DNA of 64,000 bases from Micropterus salmoides (Eukaryota; Chordata; Actinopteri; Centrarchiformes; Centrarchidae), in contig NW_024041150.1 of assembly GCF_014851395.1 (NCBI RefSeq), positions 28,571,225-28,635,224 on the forward strand, read 5' to 3'. The position numbers were made by a program, and so were the translations under genes. This document shows positions 22,011 to 33,177 of the stretch, piece by piece (the first letter of the stretch is position 1; each line of letters starts with the position of its first letter). The notes below the pieces were generated by a model. The model saw nothing but the letters and a program-made list of their open reading frames with translations, had not been told where the DNA came from and searched no databases.

Positions 22011-23285
22011 ATTAGATTAAAATTGAACTTTTTATCTACAATACACTAATTAAAACTACTTTTTCCTCTATGTTGTAGAAAGAACCTCTGCAGTGGAAAG
22101 ATGCAGATTTCCACTACACGCAGTCTGCCAGTATGTGCTCCTTCTAGGCTCCTCCTGAGTGATACGTTCCCCTTTTTCTGATTTACTAAAGTTATTGTAA
22201 AACTGTATAGTAGTCTTGTTTAGATTAGGTGTATTGTGAATCCGTCCCTGGTTCAAAAACTACACAAGCACCAATCACAGTAAAGTATTTTGTGATGACT
22301 GATCAGTATTTTAAAAGCTGTTTTCAATGTCTCAAATTTTCAAAACATCTGTTTCAATATTTTTAAAAGCTTTAACAAAATATTAAGGCTGAGGTGTACA
22401 GATACAAGGGTCTTCACTTCCAGTCCTCCAGTTTTTTCATACCATACCATAGTTGAACACAAGAAGGAGCACACACGTAGTATAAATATCTGTATAATAA
22501 ATAGTTTGTAAAACTCTGTTACACCTAAATTTCTTTGTGTGCTCCTATTTTTTTCATTTAGGAGAACTTGTGCTCCTTGGGAAAGTTAGCATAGAGCCCT
22601 GGACCACTTCACCTCACTCAAAAAGGGACACTTGCTACTGAACATAGACTGTTTCTGCTGCTCCCTGATAAAAGAAAATGTTTCTACTGACACCTGTTCA
22701 GAAAAAACCCCCAAGAAAACAGATTTATATATGTTACTCAGAAGGTGCCTGTTATGATGTTATGATCGTGTCACTGGACTGAAAAGGTAATGCCCTGGCA
22801 GTGGCAAATAGCTTTGGTTTTATATTTGATTTGATTACATTAACGTTTAAGTTGAAATTTACAAGAAATATTTTATTGCTACAGTGTAAAGGGAATACTG
22901 CTGGTAAAAAGCACCTTATTTGTTTAAAGTGTTTGCAAACCATGTTATTGCATTTTTGTGTATATAGCAGTACATAGAGCTGAGCTGAACGATACATCTT
23001 ATTTTCATTGTCGTCGCGATATGAACATGCGCAATGAACATGCGCATCGCAAAAGACTGTCTGAAATGATAAATAAGGAAAAAAGTTTATTACATGCGCC
23101 AAGCATTTACACTCCGCATTGTCAACATTTGACCTATCACGTGTAGCCCTAAAGACATTGTCGGTGCATTCATGCTATTCGCCAATCAGACGAAGCCCCA
23201 GGAAACGTCAGCTACGCACAGATTGATTAGTGGAGACTCTGTGCCGTTAGCAGATACGATGGCGGAGGAAGGAGAGAAGAGTGAA
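22011..23285. other. Intergenic, nothing recognised
   Basis: AT-rich sequence with short frames only. AAGGAGCACACA (about 22464) and TGTGTGCTCCT (about 22536) form a short inverted pair. No supported gene. Confidence 0.5.
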
Positions 23286-24348
23286 CAGGGCTCAATGTTA
23301 AACTTTTTTGCAACTGGCCCCACCGGGCCAGTGGGGTTTGAAACTTACTGGCCCGAAGACAATTTTTACTGGCCTTCCCTTCAAAAATTAATTATCAGTG
23401 TTACAAAACCAAAGACTTTATAAGTTATGTTATTCTGTTAACATGTTTAATTGTTTATTAAACACACCCTGGATATAAAAAAAAACTAAACAAAATGTAA
23501 TCAGTTTTAAATTATTAAAAATTTAAAAAGTAATAGTAAACAAAACAATTCATTTTAACACAAAACAGACTCAAACATGACGTGCTCTCTCGCAGACAGC
23601 CATCTCTGCACAACTCTATCTGGCTGAAACTGTGCAACCTCTGGTCCCTGAATGCTAATATATAATAGCTTCCATAGCATTTTTACAGACAAGCTGCTCC
23701 TCCAATCTGTTTTGATTCTCTTCATGGCGCTGAATCCTCGCTCGTGCAGTGTGCATGCTCGTAAGCATCAGCGCTGAAGTCTCAAAGGCCTGAAGGGCCT
23801 ATAATTAGCTCTACTAACTCCTTACAAACTATAAAAAAAAAACACAACAACTACTGACCAGCTCAAAACTAGTCCTTGAGAAGCGCTCCAAGAGCTCTTT
23901 CCACATGTGGGAGCCACCTTGTTCCCCCAGGTTTGTCAGCGTCCACACCTTCTTATGGAGGACTTCGCTGAGTGCTTTAAGCTCCCTCCAAGCTTTTGGC
24001 GAGTAATAATATTGCTTATACAGGTCTCTGAAGAGCTCAGTCACCTGAATGAAAAGGCAATAAAACATTTCTGGTTGGCACATAATTTTTATTTCATTTT
24101 TTAAATGTAATTCATGGAGTAACACGGAGGAGAGTGGAGACCCCCCCACGTTTCCCAACCATCACTGGGGCTCCATCTGAAAATATTATTTGGGCTCCCG
24201 TCTTTAAGCATCCGAACATAGACCCCCTCAAGGTCACGGACACTTGAATCAGTGCCAGCATCTGCCAACACACTTATGACTTTTGCTCTCCTCAGGTCCT
24301 CCAAGAAGGGCCCCCAGGGATCTTGGAAGATAACCATAGCAAACCTAT
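23286..24348 (-). pseudogene. ZNF862-like hAT transposase, C-terminal part (split element)
   Basis: A CAGGGCTCAATGTTAAC border starts the element at 23286. On the minus strand, transposase fragments read from right to left: KVISVLADAGTDSSVRDLEG and VYVRMLKDGSPNNIF (24337-24101), a segment with RELKALSEVLHKKVW (24060-23880), and a C-terminal stretch around 23750-23580 with MKRIKTDWRSSL-like residues, clearer in the second copy. These resemble the transposase-derived part of vertebrate ZNF862/KIAA1586-type proteins. The N-terminal part is on the other side of the BEL element at 36306-37020. Several frame breaks; not functional. Confidence 0.65.
24344..24348. repeat. BEL/Pao target-site duplication, left
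   Basis: CCTAT immediately before the 5' LTR, repeated exactly at 36306-36310 after the 3' LTR. A 5-base duplication fits BEL/Pao integrases. Confidence 0.88.
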
Positions 24349-24551
24349 TGTATGAGTCATTTTCATTCTGTATATTTTATGTAATTCTTGTCTTGTGCCA
24401 CTAGGGGGCTGTATGTGCTTTGCAGTTCAGCTGATCTCGAGTCATGGAGGTGTGGGTTATTTACGTAGAGGAAACCCAGACACAGGTGTTGCTGATTTGG
24501 GAAGCAAACAGTTTTTGACTGTGCTAGCGTCTAGCCTGGGGGTGAGCAAGG

Positions 24552-24559
24552 CACGACGG
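24552..24559. repeat. hAT target-site duplication, left
   Basis: CACGACGG, repeated at 27990-27997. Eight bases is the hallmark of hAT insertion. The pre-insertion sequence GCACGACGGTGTTGG is preserved at both uninterrupted LTRs. Confidence 0.95.
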
Positions 24560-24737
24560 TAGGCCTGGGCGAAAAATCGACTGAATGAATTAATTCGAAT
24601 TTTTTGTTGCGGGCGATTTAAAAATAAGTAAATCGAGTTTTTGTGTAATAGCACATTTTTGGCTCCCCGGGGTTTCCGTAGTGTTCGTTTCCCATAGCGA
24701 CAACATCATACACTAAACAGCAACAGCAAGCGACAAA

Positions 24738-27357
24738 ATGGCTACCGGTGAGAGCGGGAAGTTTGTTCCCAAGAAAGGAATAAAGTCATCTGTTGTTTGG
24801 AACTGGTATGGGTTTGCTGCGACAGATGTGGAACAACAGACACCACGCTGCAACATTTGCCTAAAGCCTATGCAGTGAAAGGCAGCAGCACCACAAACCT
24901 ATTCCAACACCTGAAACAGAGACATCCAGCCGAATATGAAAAATGCCAGTCTCTCCGCGATGAACAAAGCCGCACTGACCAACAAACCTTAGCTAAAAAA
25001 CAGCTAACTGTAGCCGAATCCTTTGCACAAGGCACCGCATATGACAGGAAAGGGGCACGGTGGAGAACAATCACCGAAGCGGTCGCTTTGCATATAGCCA
25101 AAGACATGGTACCCATATATACCGTGGAAAAGACGGGGTTTATTAATTTGATTAAAACGTTAGACCCCAGATATGAGCTACCCAGACGCAAGTACTTCAG
25201 TGAAGTCGCCTTCCCCAAGCTGTACAACATTACACGAGAGAAAGTCAGCAGAGAACTGGGGGAGCTGTCCTTTTATTCGGCAACAACCGACATGTGGTCC
25301 AGTCGGACTATGCAACCTTATATGAGTTTAACGGTGCATTTCATTAACAATGGGTGGGATTTGCGGAGTATTTCCCTCCAAACGTCATACTTTCCCGAGG
25401 ACCACACCGGTGAACTTGTTGCCAAGGGACTGAGAGACGCTCTCGACTGCTGGAACCTGTCTGAGAATCGTCTATGCTGCATGACAACTGACAGCGGCAC
25501 CAATATGATTAAAGCCCTGCGAGTGAACGGATGGCCAAACCTCCAGTGCTTTGGACACAAACTACACAACGCTATTGGTAAGTCTAACAATAAGTAAAAT
25601 AAAATATTCAATTTTGACAGAGCACATATATATTATCTATTATATTATTATATTATAATATATTATCCTCATCCAAACCGCAGTCAAGCTAGATGACGCT
25701 CGTCTTTTCGTAATACTACTACTACTACTACTGTCATTTAGCAGATGTTTTTTCCAAAGCGACTTACACCTAGGAGAACAACACAAGCAAAAAATCTAAT
25801 AGAGGAGGGTCCAGCATGGATAAGTTTTGGTTAGATTGCTGTGAGTCCCGCTGGACACAGTTGCTGCCATGCAGTAATAGAGGAGTTGTTTCTTCTTTTT
25901 TTTCTTTTTTTTTTTTCAGTCAGCCAACCCAACATCTACTCAACTACGAAAGACGAGTGTCTGACTACTTGACTGCGGTTCATCCACCGTTTAAAAAGTT
26001 TAAGTGCTGTACGTGATTTATTAATATATATATTTTAATTAGGCCTGCCTAGCAAAAAAAAAAAAAAGATGTTTCAATATGACATGTCCATTTGATCTGT
26101 ATTTGATTCATAAAGACAGTAGAATAGATTATTTTAAAAAAATGGATTCAAATTTCTCCACATCTGCACATATGCCTATAGTAAACAAAATTCTATTTGT
26201 GTATCTGCAGTGTCTGAGTTTTGGAATGACAAAGTTTTGAAATACAGAAGAAAATAAATAATTTTTAGATGGATGTAGACTGATATTTATTAAAGTCCCC
26301 AATAGTGATGTATGTCTTTGTGTTTATTCGTTATCAAACAGAGAATGGTGTTAAGGATCCCCGCATAGATCGTGCAATTGGAGTTTGCAAGAAAATAGTC
26401 GCTGCTTTTTCCTACAGCTGGAAGAAAAGAAGAGAGCTGGGTGTAGCTCAGTCAGAGCTTGGCCTTCCCCCTCATCAGCTAACAACAGAATCGCCTACCA
26501 GATGGGGCTCCCGCCAAAAGATGATCGAGCGATTCCTGGAACAGGAGAAGGCTATAGCCCGTGTCCTGGGGTCTGATGTTAAAAGCCGCCATCTTGTGCC
26601 ATCTTGGCAAGACATCGAGGTTTTGGAGTCAGTAAAAAAGGCGGTTAAAGGACTCCAAGACTTTACGGATGCGCTATCAGGGAAATGTATGTCAGTGTCT
26701 CATACATCAAGCCTGTTATCCATCTGTTCAAAACCAGTCTTTTGCTGCCTGAGGACAACGACACGGAGCTTACCAAAACAATAAAAAGGAAGATACTGGG
26801 ATACCTTGTTGAGAAATACAGTGATCCTGTCAAGGATGAGCTCTTGGACATGGCCTCTCTGATGGATCCAAGGTTCTGGACATCCTACATCGACCCAGAC
26901 AAGGTGGAGCAAGTAAAAAAAAGAGCTGTCAGTGAACTTCTGTCTTTCCCCACTGAAAAAGCACACCACAGCCTGGTCCAGTTGTGCAGGTGGACCAGGA
27001 AGAGGCAAGGCCTCAGCCAGACCCCAAGAGGAAAAAGACCTTAGCAACCTTCTTCAAGAAGAGTGTTGTTTTGCCAACCTCTGACCAGTCGGAAGAAGCT
27101 AAAATAGAGACTGAACTGGCAACCTATCTGCTCTTGCCAGAGGCAGACCCTGACACCGATCCGCTGCAGTGGTGGAAGAGCAACGAATTCAACTTCTCAA
27201 GGCTCAGTCACCTGGCCAAGAAATACCTCAGTATTCCTGCAACAAGTGCCCCATCTGAGAGGCTTTTCAGTGTGGGGGAGGAGTTGTCACATGCAGCAGA
27301 GCTTGCCTCAAGCCAGAGGCAGTGGACAGGCTGATTTTCCTTGCCAAAAATGTTTAA
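24738..27357 (+). pseudogene. hAT transposase (ZBED-like), frameshifted
   Basis: From ATG 24738 the first part reads a BED zinc finger (RCNICLKPM, then in another frame NLFQHLKQRHPAEYEKC), so a frameshift lies near 24860. The body continues with SFYSATTDMWSS and MTTDSGTNMIKALRV, an intron 25578-26341 (GGTAAGT donor, AAACAG acceptor) in phase, then LTTESPTRWGS and VLESVKKAVKGLQ. Further frame changes fall near 26685 and 26960. The hAT dimerisation region is clear at the end (LQWWKSNEF, LAKKYLSIPATSAPSERLFS). At least three breaks in a recently inserted element may be real decay or residual sequencing error. Confidence 0.85.
25578..26341 (+). other. Intron of the hAT transposase
   Basis: GT-AG intron within the hAT element, inferred from frame continuity of conserved blocks. 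It contains a teleost-wide motif (TCATTTAGCAGATG and CCAAAGCGACTTAC at about 25734-25769), itself a piece of a dispersed repeat, and a T-rich tract. Confidence 0.6.
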
Positions 27358-27989
27358 ATGTTATTGACAGCAACTTAAGCACATATCTCATGTTCTGCAC
27401 CTCAGTCAAAATGTGATTTTTCTTTTCTGTTCATACTTTCAGGGACACAAATGGCACGGTATATTTTTTTAAAGCAAAGTTTGCACTTTATCAGTTGGAG
27501 TTGATGTGTAATTTATTTTGCACATTTTGTACTCTGCTAAATTTTTGTTTACATTACTATTTTACCCAAGACAGAGGTGTTGCCTCTTTAGGTTGTTATT
27601 TAAAATTCTATGCAAAGTGCAATAAAAGAGAATATTTTTGTTTTTGGTTTGAAAAATTTAATTCTGCTAAGAGTAAGATGTGCATGTTCATGTCATGTAT
27701 CCCTGTATGTTGTTGCATTGTTTGGGCTAGACACAATGAAAAATGTCACTGTCTAGTTTTCCTCAGATTTTAATATATTGTTAATGCTTTAGAAAATGGT
27801 GCTACTTCATCCCAGAAATGGGGGTTACATTTGTCTTGCTTTTGATTAAATAAAAGCAAAATTTGCTGTAAGTAGTCTGTCGTTTGTACTTATTGCTTTC
27901 CTTAAGTAGGGGGGGAAATCGGAAAAATCGTAAATTGAAAAAAAAATAAAATCAGAGATTTTATTTTTAGGCCATATTGCCCAGCCCTA

Positions 27990-27997
27990 CACGACGG
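27990..27997. repeat. hAT target-site duplication, right
   Basis: CACGACGG, the exact repeat of 24552-24559. Confidence 0.95.
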
Positions 27998-28611
27998 TGT
28001 TGGTTACATGTATTACGAGCAAAGATAATGCCACTGTATGAGATATGGAGGAAAATAAACTTGCTAGTTAATAGTAACATTACCGAAGTCCCCGTTTGAT
28101 ATTTAAGACGCTGCACGGGCACACGTCTAAACTTAATCCGCTGTATTAGCAACCAGTTACTAGACTATGTTAGGACTTAGTCAGTACATTTAAGGTCAAA
28201 AACTGCTTCAATTTGGATAATCGTTCATCGTGAGGATGACCTGTTATATTGTGGATTTAACGGTGTTCGTTTGGAAAATCCCAGATGTGAGGTGGGCAAA
28301 TGTTTGGAGTTGCCGATTGTTGAAAGGAGCTGCACCGGGGCGAGCTAAAGGGTCTCCGGAATACCAGCATCATCACGTCGGGATACCATTCATCAAGCCG
28401 GCCAACGCTCTATTGGGGTACGTGGTGATCAGCGCTGATATTATGAATGGCCATGGTAAAATTGTGTGCACACATTCACGTAAAACCAACTTCTTGGTAA
28501 CAACTTGTAACCGTCTACAATAACTTTGAATGTTTAGACGAGGTGTTGTGCAACACAAACTATTTTTGCGGGATTATGGATTAATAAGACAATTCGTTTT
28601 GTGTGGTCATT

Positions 28612-30300
28612 ATGGCCGAAAAGGAAAAAGGCCAGCTTGGCCCTGAGACTGAACTTTGTGTGGGTGAAGGGGTACAATCTGTAACTGAAAAACGTGTGGT
28701 TAAATTAACACCCAAAGCTTTGTTGGGAAAAATAAGTACTTTAAAAGGAAAGAAAGTCTAAATTTAGTAAACTGTTGAACGTGAAAAATTCTATTACTAA
28801 ATTGATGAGCGATAAAGAGCATATTAGTGAGGTTGAAAATGAGTTTGACACGTTCAATAAGTTGTGTGATGAAATACAGCAGGTACATACATCTTTATTG
28901 GGTTTATTGCCTGCTGAGGAGGCAAACAAACATGAAATATGGTACCAAGCTAAAATGTTGAGTTTCAATGATGTGATAATGTTTTTATGGGTACAAATCA
29001 ATGGTTGTATGACACTAAAGCTTGTTCAGTTGCTAAAATGGATGATGATTTGACAGTTCAAGTTGAAACTCAAACTGTTGACGTCAATCCTGAAAATGGA
29101 AATGAGATTGATGCCAGCAAACCAAAAGGAACTGCTGGTGGAAAGGATGAGGAAGAGGAGGATCAGATTCAACCTCAAGACAGCATTTCAAACGTGCAGT
29201 CAAGGCACCGTGGCTCAAGTAGCGGATCCTCTAGTAGTAGATCCTCCACTTCTTCAGCCAGACACATGGTGAGGGCGGAACAGGCCGCGCTCTTCGCTCG
29301 AGCTGCTGCTTTAAAGGATAAGCATGAATTGGAGGAGCAGGAGCTCATTTTGAGGAGAAAGAAGGAGCAGACATTGAGATAGCCGCCACTTCTGCTAAAC
29401 TATCAGTGCTACAGGTCGGTAGCAGCGTCCATTCAAGGCAATCTGATGGAATGGCTTCCTATATTAGGAAAGGGGCTAGACCTAATCTCCCGCCCACCGC
29501 TCTCAATCTACAGGCCTCAGTATTTATACCTCTGACCTCACAGCGACCTGCATCTCTACCACCTCAAAGCAATGTTTCACCATTTGTTAAGTCTTCTATC
29601 TGGCCAAAGCCAACTGTCAATCAAAGCTTTCAACCCCTGCAAGGCCAACATCAGACAGCAGGTCTGTATAATTTGCTGCAACAACAGAACGACATAACGG
29701 CTCTTACAACTGCTTCCACGCCAAGAAATTCCAATTTATGATGGAGATCCTTTAAGGTTCAATACATTTATGAAGGCATTTGAATACTGCGTGGAGGCAA
29801 AGACCATCTGTAAAGGAGACTGTTTATATTATCTTGAGCAATTTACTAGGGGGCAGCCAAGGGATATTGTGCGCAGCTGCCTTCATATGACTGCAGATGA
29901 AGGATTCGCTGTTGCTAAAAAATTGCTTAAGGAGCACTTTGGAAATGAGTTTAAGATAACAGAAGCTTATATGTAGAAGGTTATGGGATGGCCAAGTGTC
30001 AAAGCTGAGGACCCTAAAGCGCTTAAAGCTTATGGACTCTTCCTTCGTGAGTGTTCCAATGCTATGAAGGATCTTCAGTACTTGGAGGAACTTAACATGC
30101 CAGCAAACATAAAGATTCTGAGTCAAAGGCTTCCGTATAAACTCAGACAAGTGGAGAACAAGGGCATGTGAGATACTGGAGAAAACTGGGCGAAGAGCAC
30201 GATTCTCAGACATTGTGGAGTTCACGAGCGCCAGGTTAGAATCACTTCAGATCCAGTCTTTGCGACATACAGGATACTTTACCTGTTATCAAGGGAGCTA
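28612..30300 (+). pseudogene. BEL/Pao gag remnant
   Basis: ATG 28612 opens a 49-codon frame (MAEKEKGQLG...) that ends at TAA 28759. The rest of gag continues in other frames: an acidic helical stretch (28775-29000), a Ser-rich linker with SSGSSSSRSSTSSARH (about 29215-29265) and a charged coiled region (EELILRRKKEQ-type). The retrotransposon gag-like core (YCVEAKTICKGDCLYYLEQF, RGQPRDIV) lies at 29770-29976, with its tail to about 30300. Multiple stops and shifts. Confidence 0.75.
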
Positions 30301-30332
30301 TAAAAGCAAACAAGTTCCAGGTAAAACCTCTG

Positions 30333-32104
30333 TTGGGAAGAAACAGCTTTGCAACACAGGTAGTCATTGAGGATGGATACAGCAAACCAGATAGTTACAA
30401 GAAGGAAAAGGCTCAGAAAGAAGTGACATCCTTTACCAAGAATGATTCTATTTCCTGCCTGTATTGTGCTGCTGGTAATCATGTTTTGGAAAAATGTTTT
30501 AAACTGGGAAAAAAGACACACAGAGAGAAACTGGACTGTCTAAAGGAGAAAGGATTGTGTTTCAGTTGCTTGTGCACAGGACACTTGAGTAAGAATTGTG
30601 ATAGGCGTATCATTTGCAATAAGTGCAATCGAACGCACCCCAGTGTTTTGCACATAGGAGAGAAGGAAAGGATTACTCAAAAGGATCAGAAGAATGGTGA
30701 GCACAAAATTGCTGAGCAGTCAAATACTTCCGACAGCTGTACAACATCCTCCGCTTGTTGTCTTACAGGGGCTGGCCACTGCAATGGAATTCTTTCCATC
30801 TTGCCTGTTAAAGTGAAGTGTTTAAAGGGAAACAAGGTTATTGAAACCTATGCTTTTCTGGACCCAGGGAGTACAGGAACTTTCTGCACCAGGAAGCTCA
30901 TTGACAGGTTAAACATGGAAGGGCGTAAATGCAAGATTCATATCCGCACTTTGGGCCATCATAACGCAGTAGATAGCTCCGTTGTGGATGGTCTGGAAAT
31001 TTCAGGAGTTTCTGGTGAGTGCTACTATCCACTTTCCAAAGTGTGTACCCTGAAAGGGATGCCTGTTTCTACAGCCAATATAATCAGCGAAAGGGAGCTG
31101 AGAAAATGGCCTTATTTAAAGGAGGTAAAGATTCCTCATATAAATGCTGATGTTGACCTATTAATTGGCACAAACGCCTCCAAGTTGATGGAGCCTTGGG
31201 AGGTGATTAACAGTCGTGAAGGTGAAGGACCCTATGCAATCAGAACCCTATTGGGATGGGTAATAAATGGTCCGTTACAAGGAAGTAGCGACTGTGGAAG
31301 TGACCACTCTTTAGTTCATGCCAACAGAATTGCCCTTGATAGAATTGAAGAACTGTTAACCAGCCAGTACAACTATGACTTCAATGAGCAAGCTTCTGCA
31401 GAACAGGAAGAAATGTCAAGGGAAGAAAGGAAGTTTGTGGAGATAATAGAAAGCTCTGCTCAGTTTAAAAACGGCCATTACACGTTTCAAATGCCTTTCA
31501 AAGGGAAAGATGTTTCGATGCCGAACAACTTTGGTGTTGCCGTGCAACGTGTTCGTGGTTTAAAAAGGAGACTTCAGAAAGACGCAAGCTTTCATGAAGA
31601 GTACAACAACTTTCTTGCTGATGTTATTAGCAATGGCTATGCTGAAGAAGTGCCACAGCATCAGTTGGAAACGCCAACAGGGAAGGTGTGGTATATCCCA
31701 CACCACGGTGTGTATCATCCACGGAAAAGAAAGCTACGAGTGGTGTTTGACTGTGGAGCAGAGTACAAAGGGACCTCGCTCAACAGTCAACTCTTACAAG
31801 GACCAAACCTCACCAACTCATTAGTTGGAGTTCTTATGAGGTTCAGACAGGAACAGGTGGCCGTAATGGCGGACATAAAGGCTATGTTCCACCAGGTTAA
31901 GGTGGCAGAGAAACACCGGGACTACTTAAGATTCTTATGGTGGCCTCATGGTAACCTGGAACAAGGTCTTGTAGAGCATCGCATGACTGTTCATTTATTT
32001 GGAGCGGTTTCATCACCTAGTGTCGCCTGCTTTGCGCTTGGAAAAACCGCTGAAGATAATCAGGCTAACTTTCCAACAGAAGTAATTGAAACGATCAATC
32101 GAAA
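30333..32104 (+). pseudogene. BEL/Pao pol, first part (zinc knuckles, protease, RT fingers)
   Basis: About 590 codons of one open frame. Cys/His knuckles come first (CLYCAAGNHVLEKC near residue 43, then CFSCLCTGHLSKNC and CNKCNRTHPSVLH). The protease motif AFLDPGSTGTFCT follows, with Asp at codon 177 (DPG instead of the usual DSG). A long connecting region and the RT fingers and palm come next (LRVVFDCGA, VAVMADIKAMFHQVKV, FGAVSSPSVACFAL). The frame is cut at 32104 by the Penelope-like insertion just before the catalytic YMDD, so its last 41 codons as an open frame are foreign. Confidence 0.9.
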
Positions 32105-33177
32105 TTCCTGGACTGCGCTGTACACATTGAAGAGGACAGGAGCCTGCAGATTGGTGTTTACAGAAAACCCACACACACAGACCAATACCTACTCTTCGAT
32201 TCACACCACCCACTGGAGCACAAGCTAGGGGTCATGAGAACACTGCACCACAGAGCGGAAACATACCACAAGCGCCCAAGCCAGAGAGAAGGAACAGAAC
32301 CACCTGAAGGGGGCACTTACAGCCTGTGGATACCCTAAATGGACCTTTGTGAAACAGCCACAAAATCCAAGAAGAACAAAACTACAGGGGAGGAGGAAAA
32401 GAAGGTCAAACGCAACAACATTGTGATTCCATACGTGTCTGGAGTATCAGAGAAACTCAGGAGGATTTTTAACAAACATAACATCCCTGTGTTTTTTAAA
32501 CCCAAGAACACACTAAGACAGATGCTGGTACACCCCAAAGACCGCACACCCAAACACAAGAAAAGCAATCTAGTGTATGCAGTCCAATGCAGTGAGGAAT
32601 GCACAGACCTGTATATTGGGAGACTAAACAACCACTACACAAACGCATGGCTCAACACAGAAGGGCCAACTCCTCAGGTCAAGACTCTGCTGTCTACTTA
32701 CATCTGAAGGACAGAGGACACTCGTTTGAGGACCACCAGGTGCACATTTTAGACAGAGAAGATGGATGGTTTGAAAGAGGTGTCAAGGAAGCCATCTACA
32801 CCAGGGTTGAGAAGCCGTCATTGAACAGGGGAGGGGGTCTACGCCACCACTTATCCCCCACTTACAATGCTGTCCTTTCATCACTTCCCAGGAAACTCAA
32901 CAAACGTAACCTATTGGCCTCAGGTGAAGATACCAACGATGGTCGTTCAGTCTTGGCCACAGGTAGTCTTAACGACTGTAACGACTGTCGTCACAGCAAC
33001 AAGGAACACTAACGAACCAGCGGTATCGATGACCCGGGATAACGACCCCACTGAGGTTAAATAGCTGAGTTTCCCTGCCAGTCAGTCAGAACTGAAGAAG
33101 TCCTTTGGATAAGGGACGAAACGTCTTCCAGTAGCTTCAACCAAGTCCAGTTGCCCTTCATTTTAACCTTCGTTGGA
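32105..33177 (+). mobile_element. Penelope-like element fragment with GIY-YIG endonuclease
   Basis: The insertion is flanked by GATCAATCGAAA at 32093-32104 and 33178-33189. The reading in shifting frames gives a Penelope-like RT end, then NIPVFFKPKNTLRQMLVHPK, LVYAVQCSEECTDLYIG (the GIY-YIG endonuclease core, YIG codons at 32612-32620), and HSFEDHQVHILDREDGWFER. The 3' end has GGACGAAACGTCTTCCAGTA and CCAGTTGCCCTTCATTTTA, which I associate with fish Penelope/Neptune elements. It is 5'-truncated, as is common. A frameshift follows YIG. Confidence 0.88.

Larger units (their letters stand above)
24560..27989 (+). mobile_element. Autonomous-type hAT transposon with BED finger transposase
   Basis: A 3430-base element with ends TAGGCCTGGGCGA and its near-complement (TTGCCCAGCCCTA), flanked by perfect 8-base duplications. 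It carries a transposase remnant on the plus strand with one intron. It sits in the BEL 5' LTR here but not in the second copy, so it inserted after the two copies diverged or is polymorphic between haplotypes. It is the youngest resolvable event in the stack. Confidence 0.95.
24349..28188 (+). repeat. BEL/Pao 5' LTR, interrupted by an hAT element
   Basis: 24349-24559 and 27998-28188 together form the LTR, with the hAT element 24560-27989 and one extra CACGACGG between them. The uninterrupted forms are the 3' LTR (35907-36305) and the second-copy LTR (63587-63989). I could not find a convincing tRNA primer-binding site right after 28188. Confidence 0.92.
4855..28199 (+). repeat. First copy of a ~20-kb near-identical direct duplication
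   Basis: This interval corresponds collinearly to 44136-64000. The offset drifts only from about 39281 to 39259 between 4855 and 23102. All exons, transposons and the tRNA-Glu gene recur in the same order and orientation. The only large difference is the 3430-base hAT element at 24560-27989, present here only. The right-hand limit is set by the window end, not by loss of identity. Confidence 0.95.

Noticed and set aside
28189..28230. A tRNA primer-binding site after the BEL 5' LTR
   Set aside because: No stretch starting TGG directly after the LTR matches a tRNA 3' end that I can name. The nearest TGG is 26 bases downstream.
30861..30872. DPG in place of DSG at the BEL protease active site as an inactivating mutation
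   Set aside because: I recall DPG-type variants in other fish BEL elements, so it may be a family feature. The element is inactive for other, clearer reasons.
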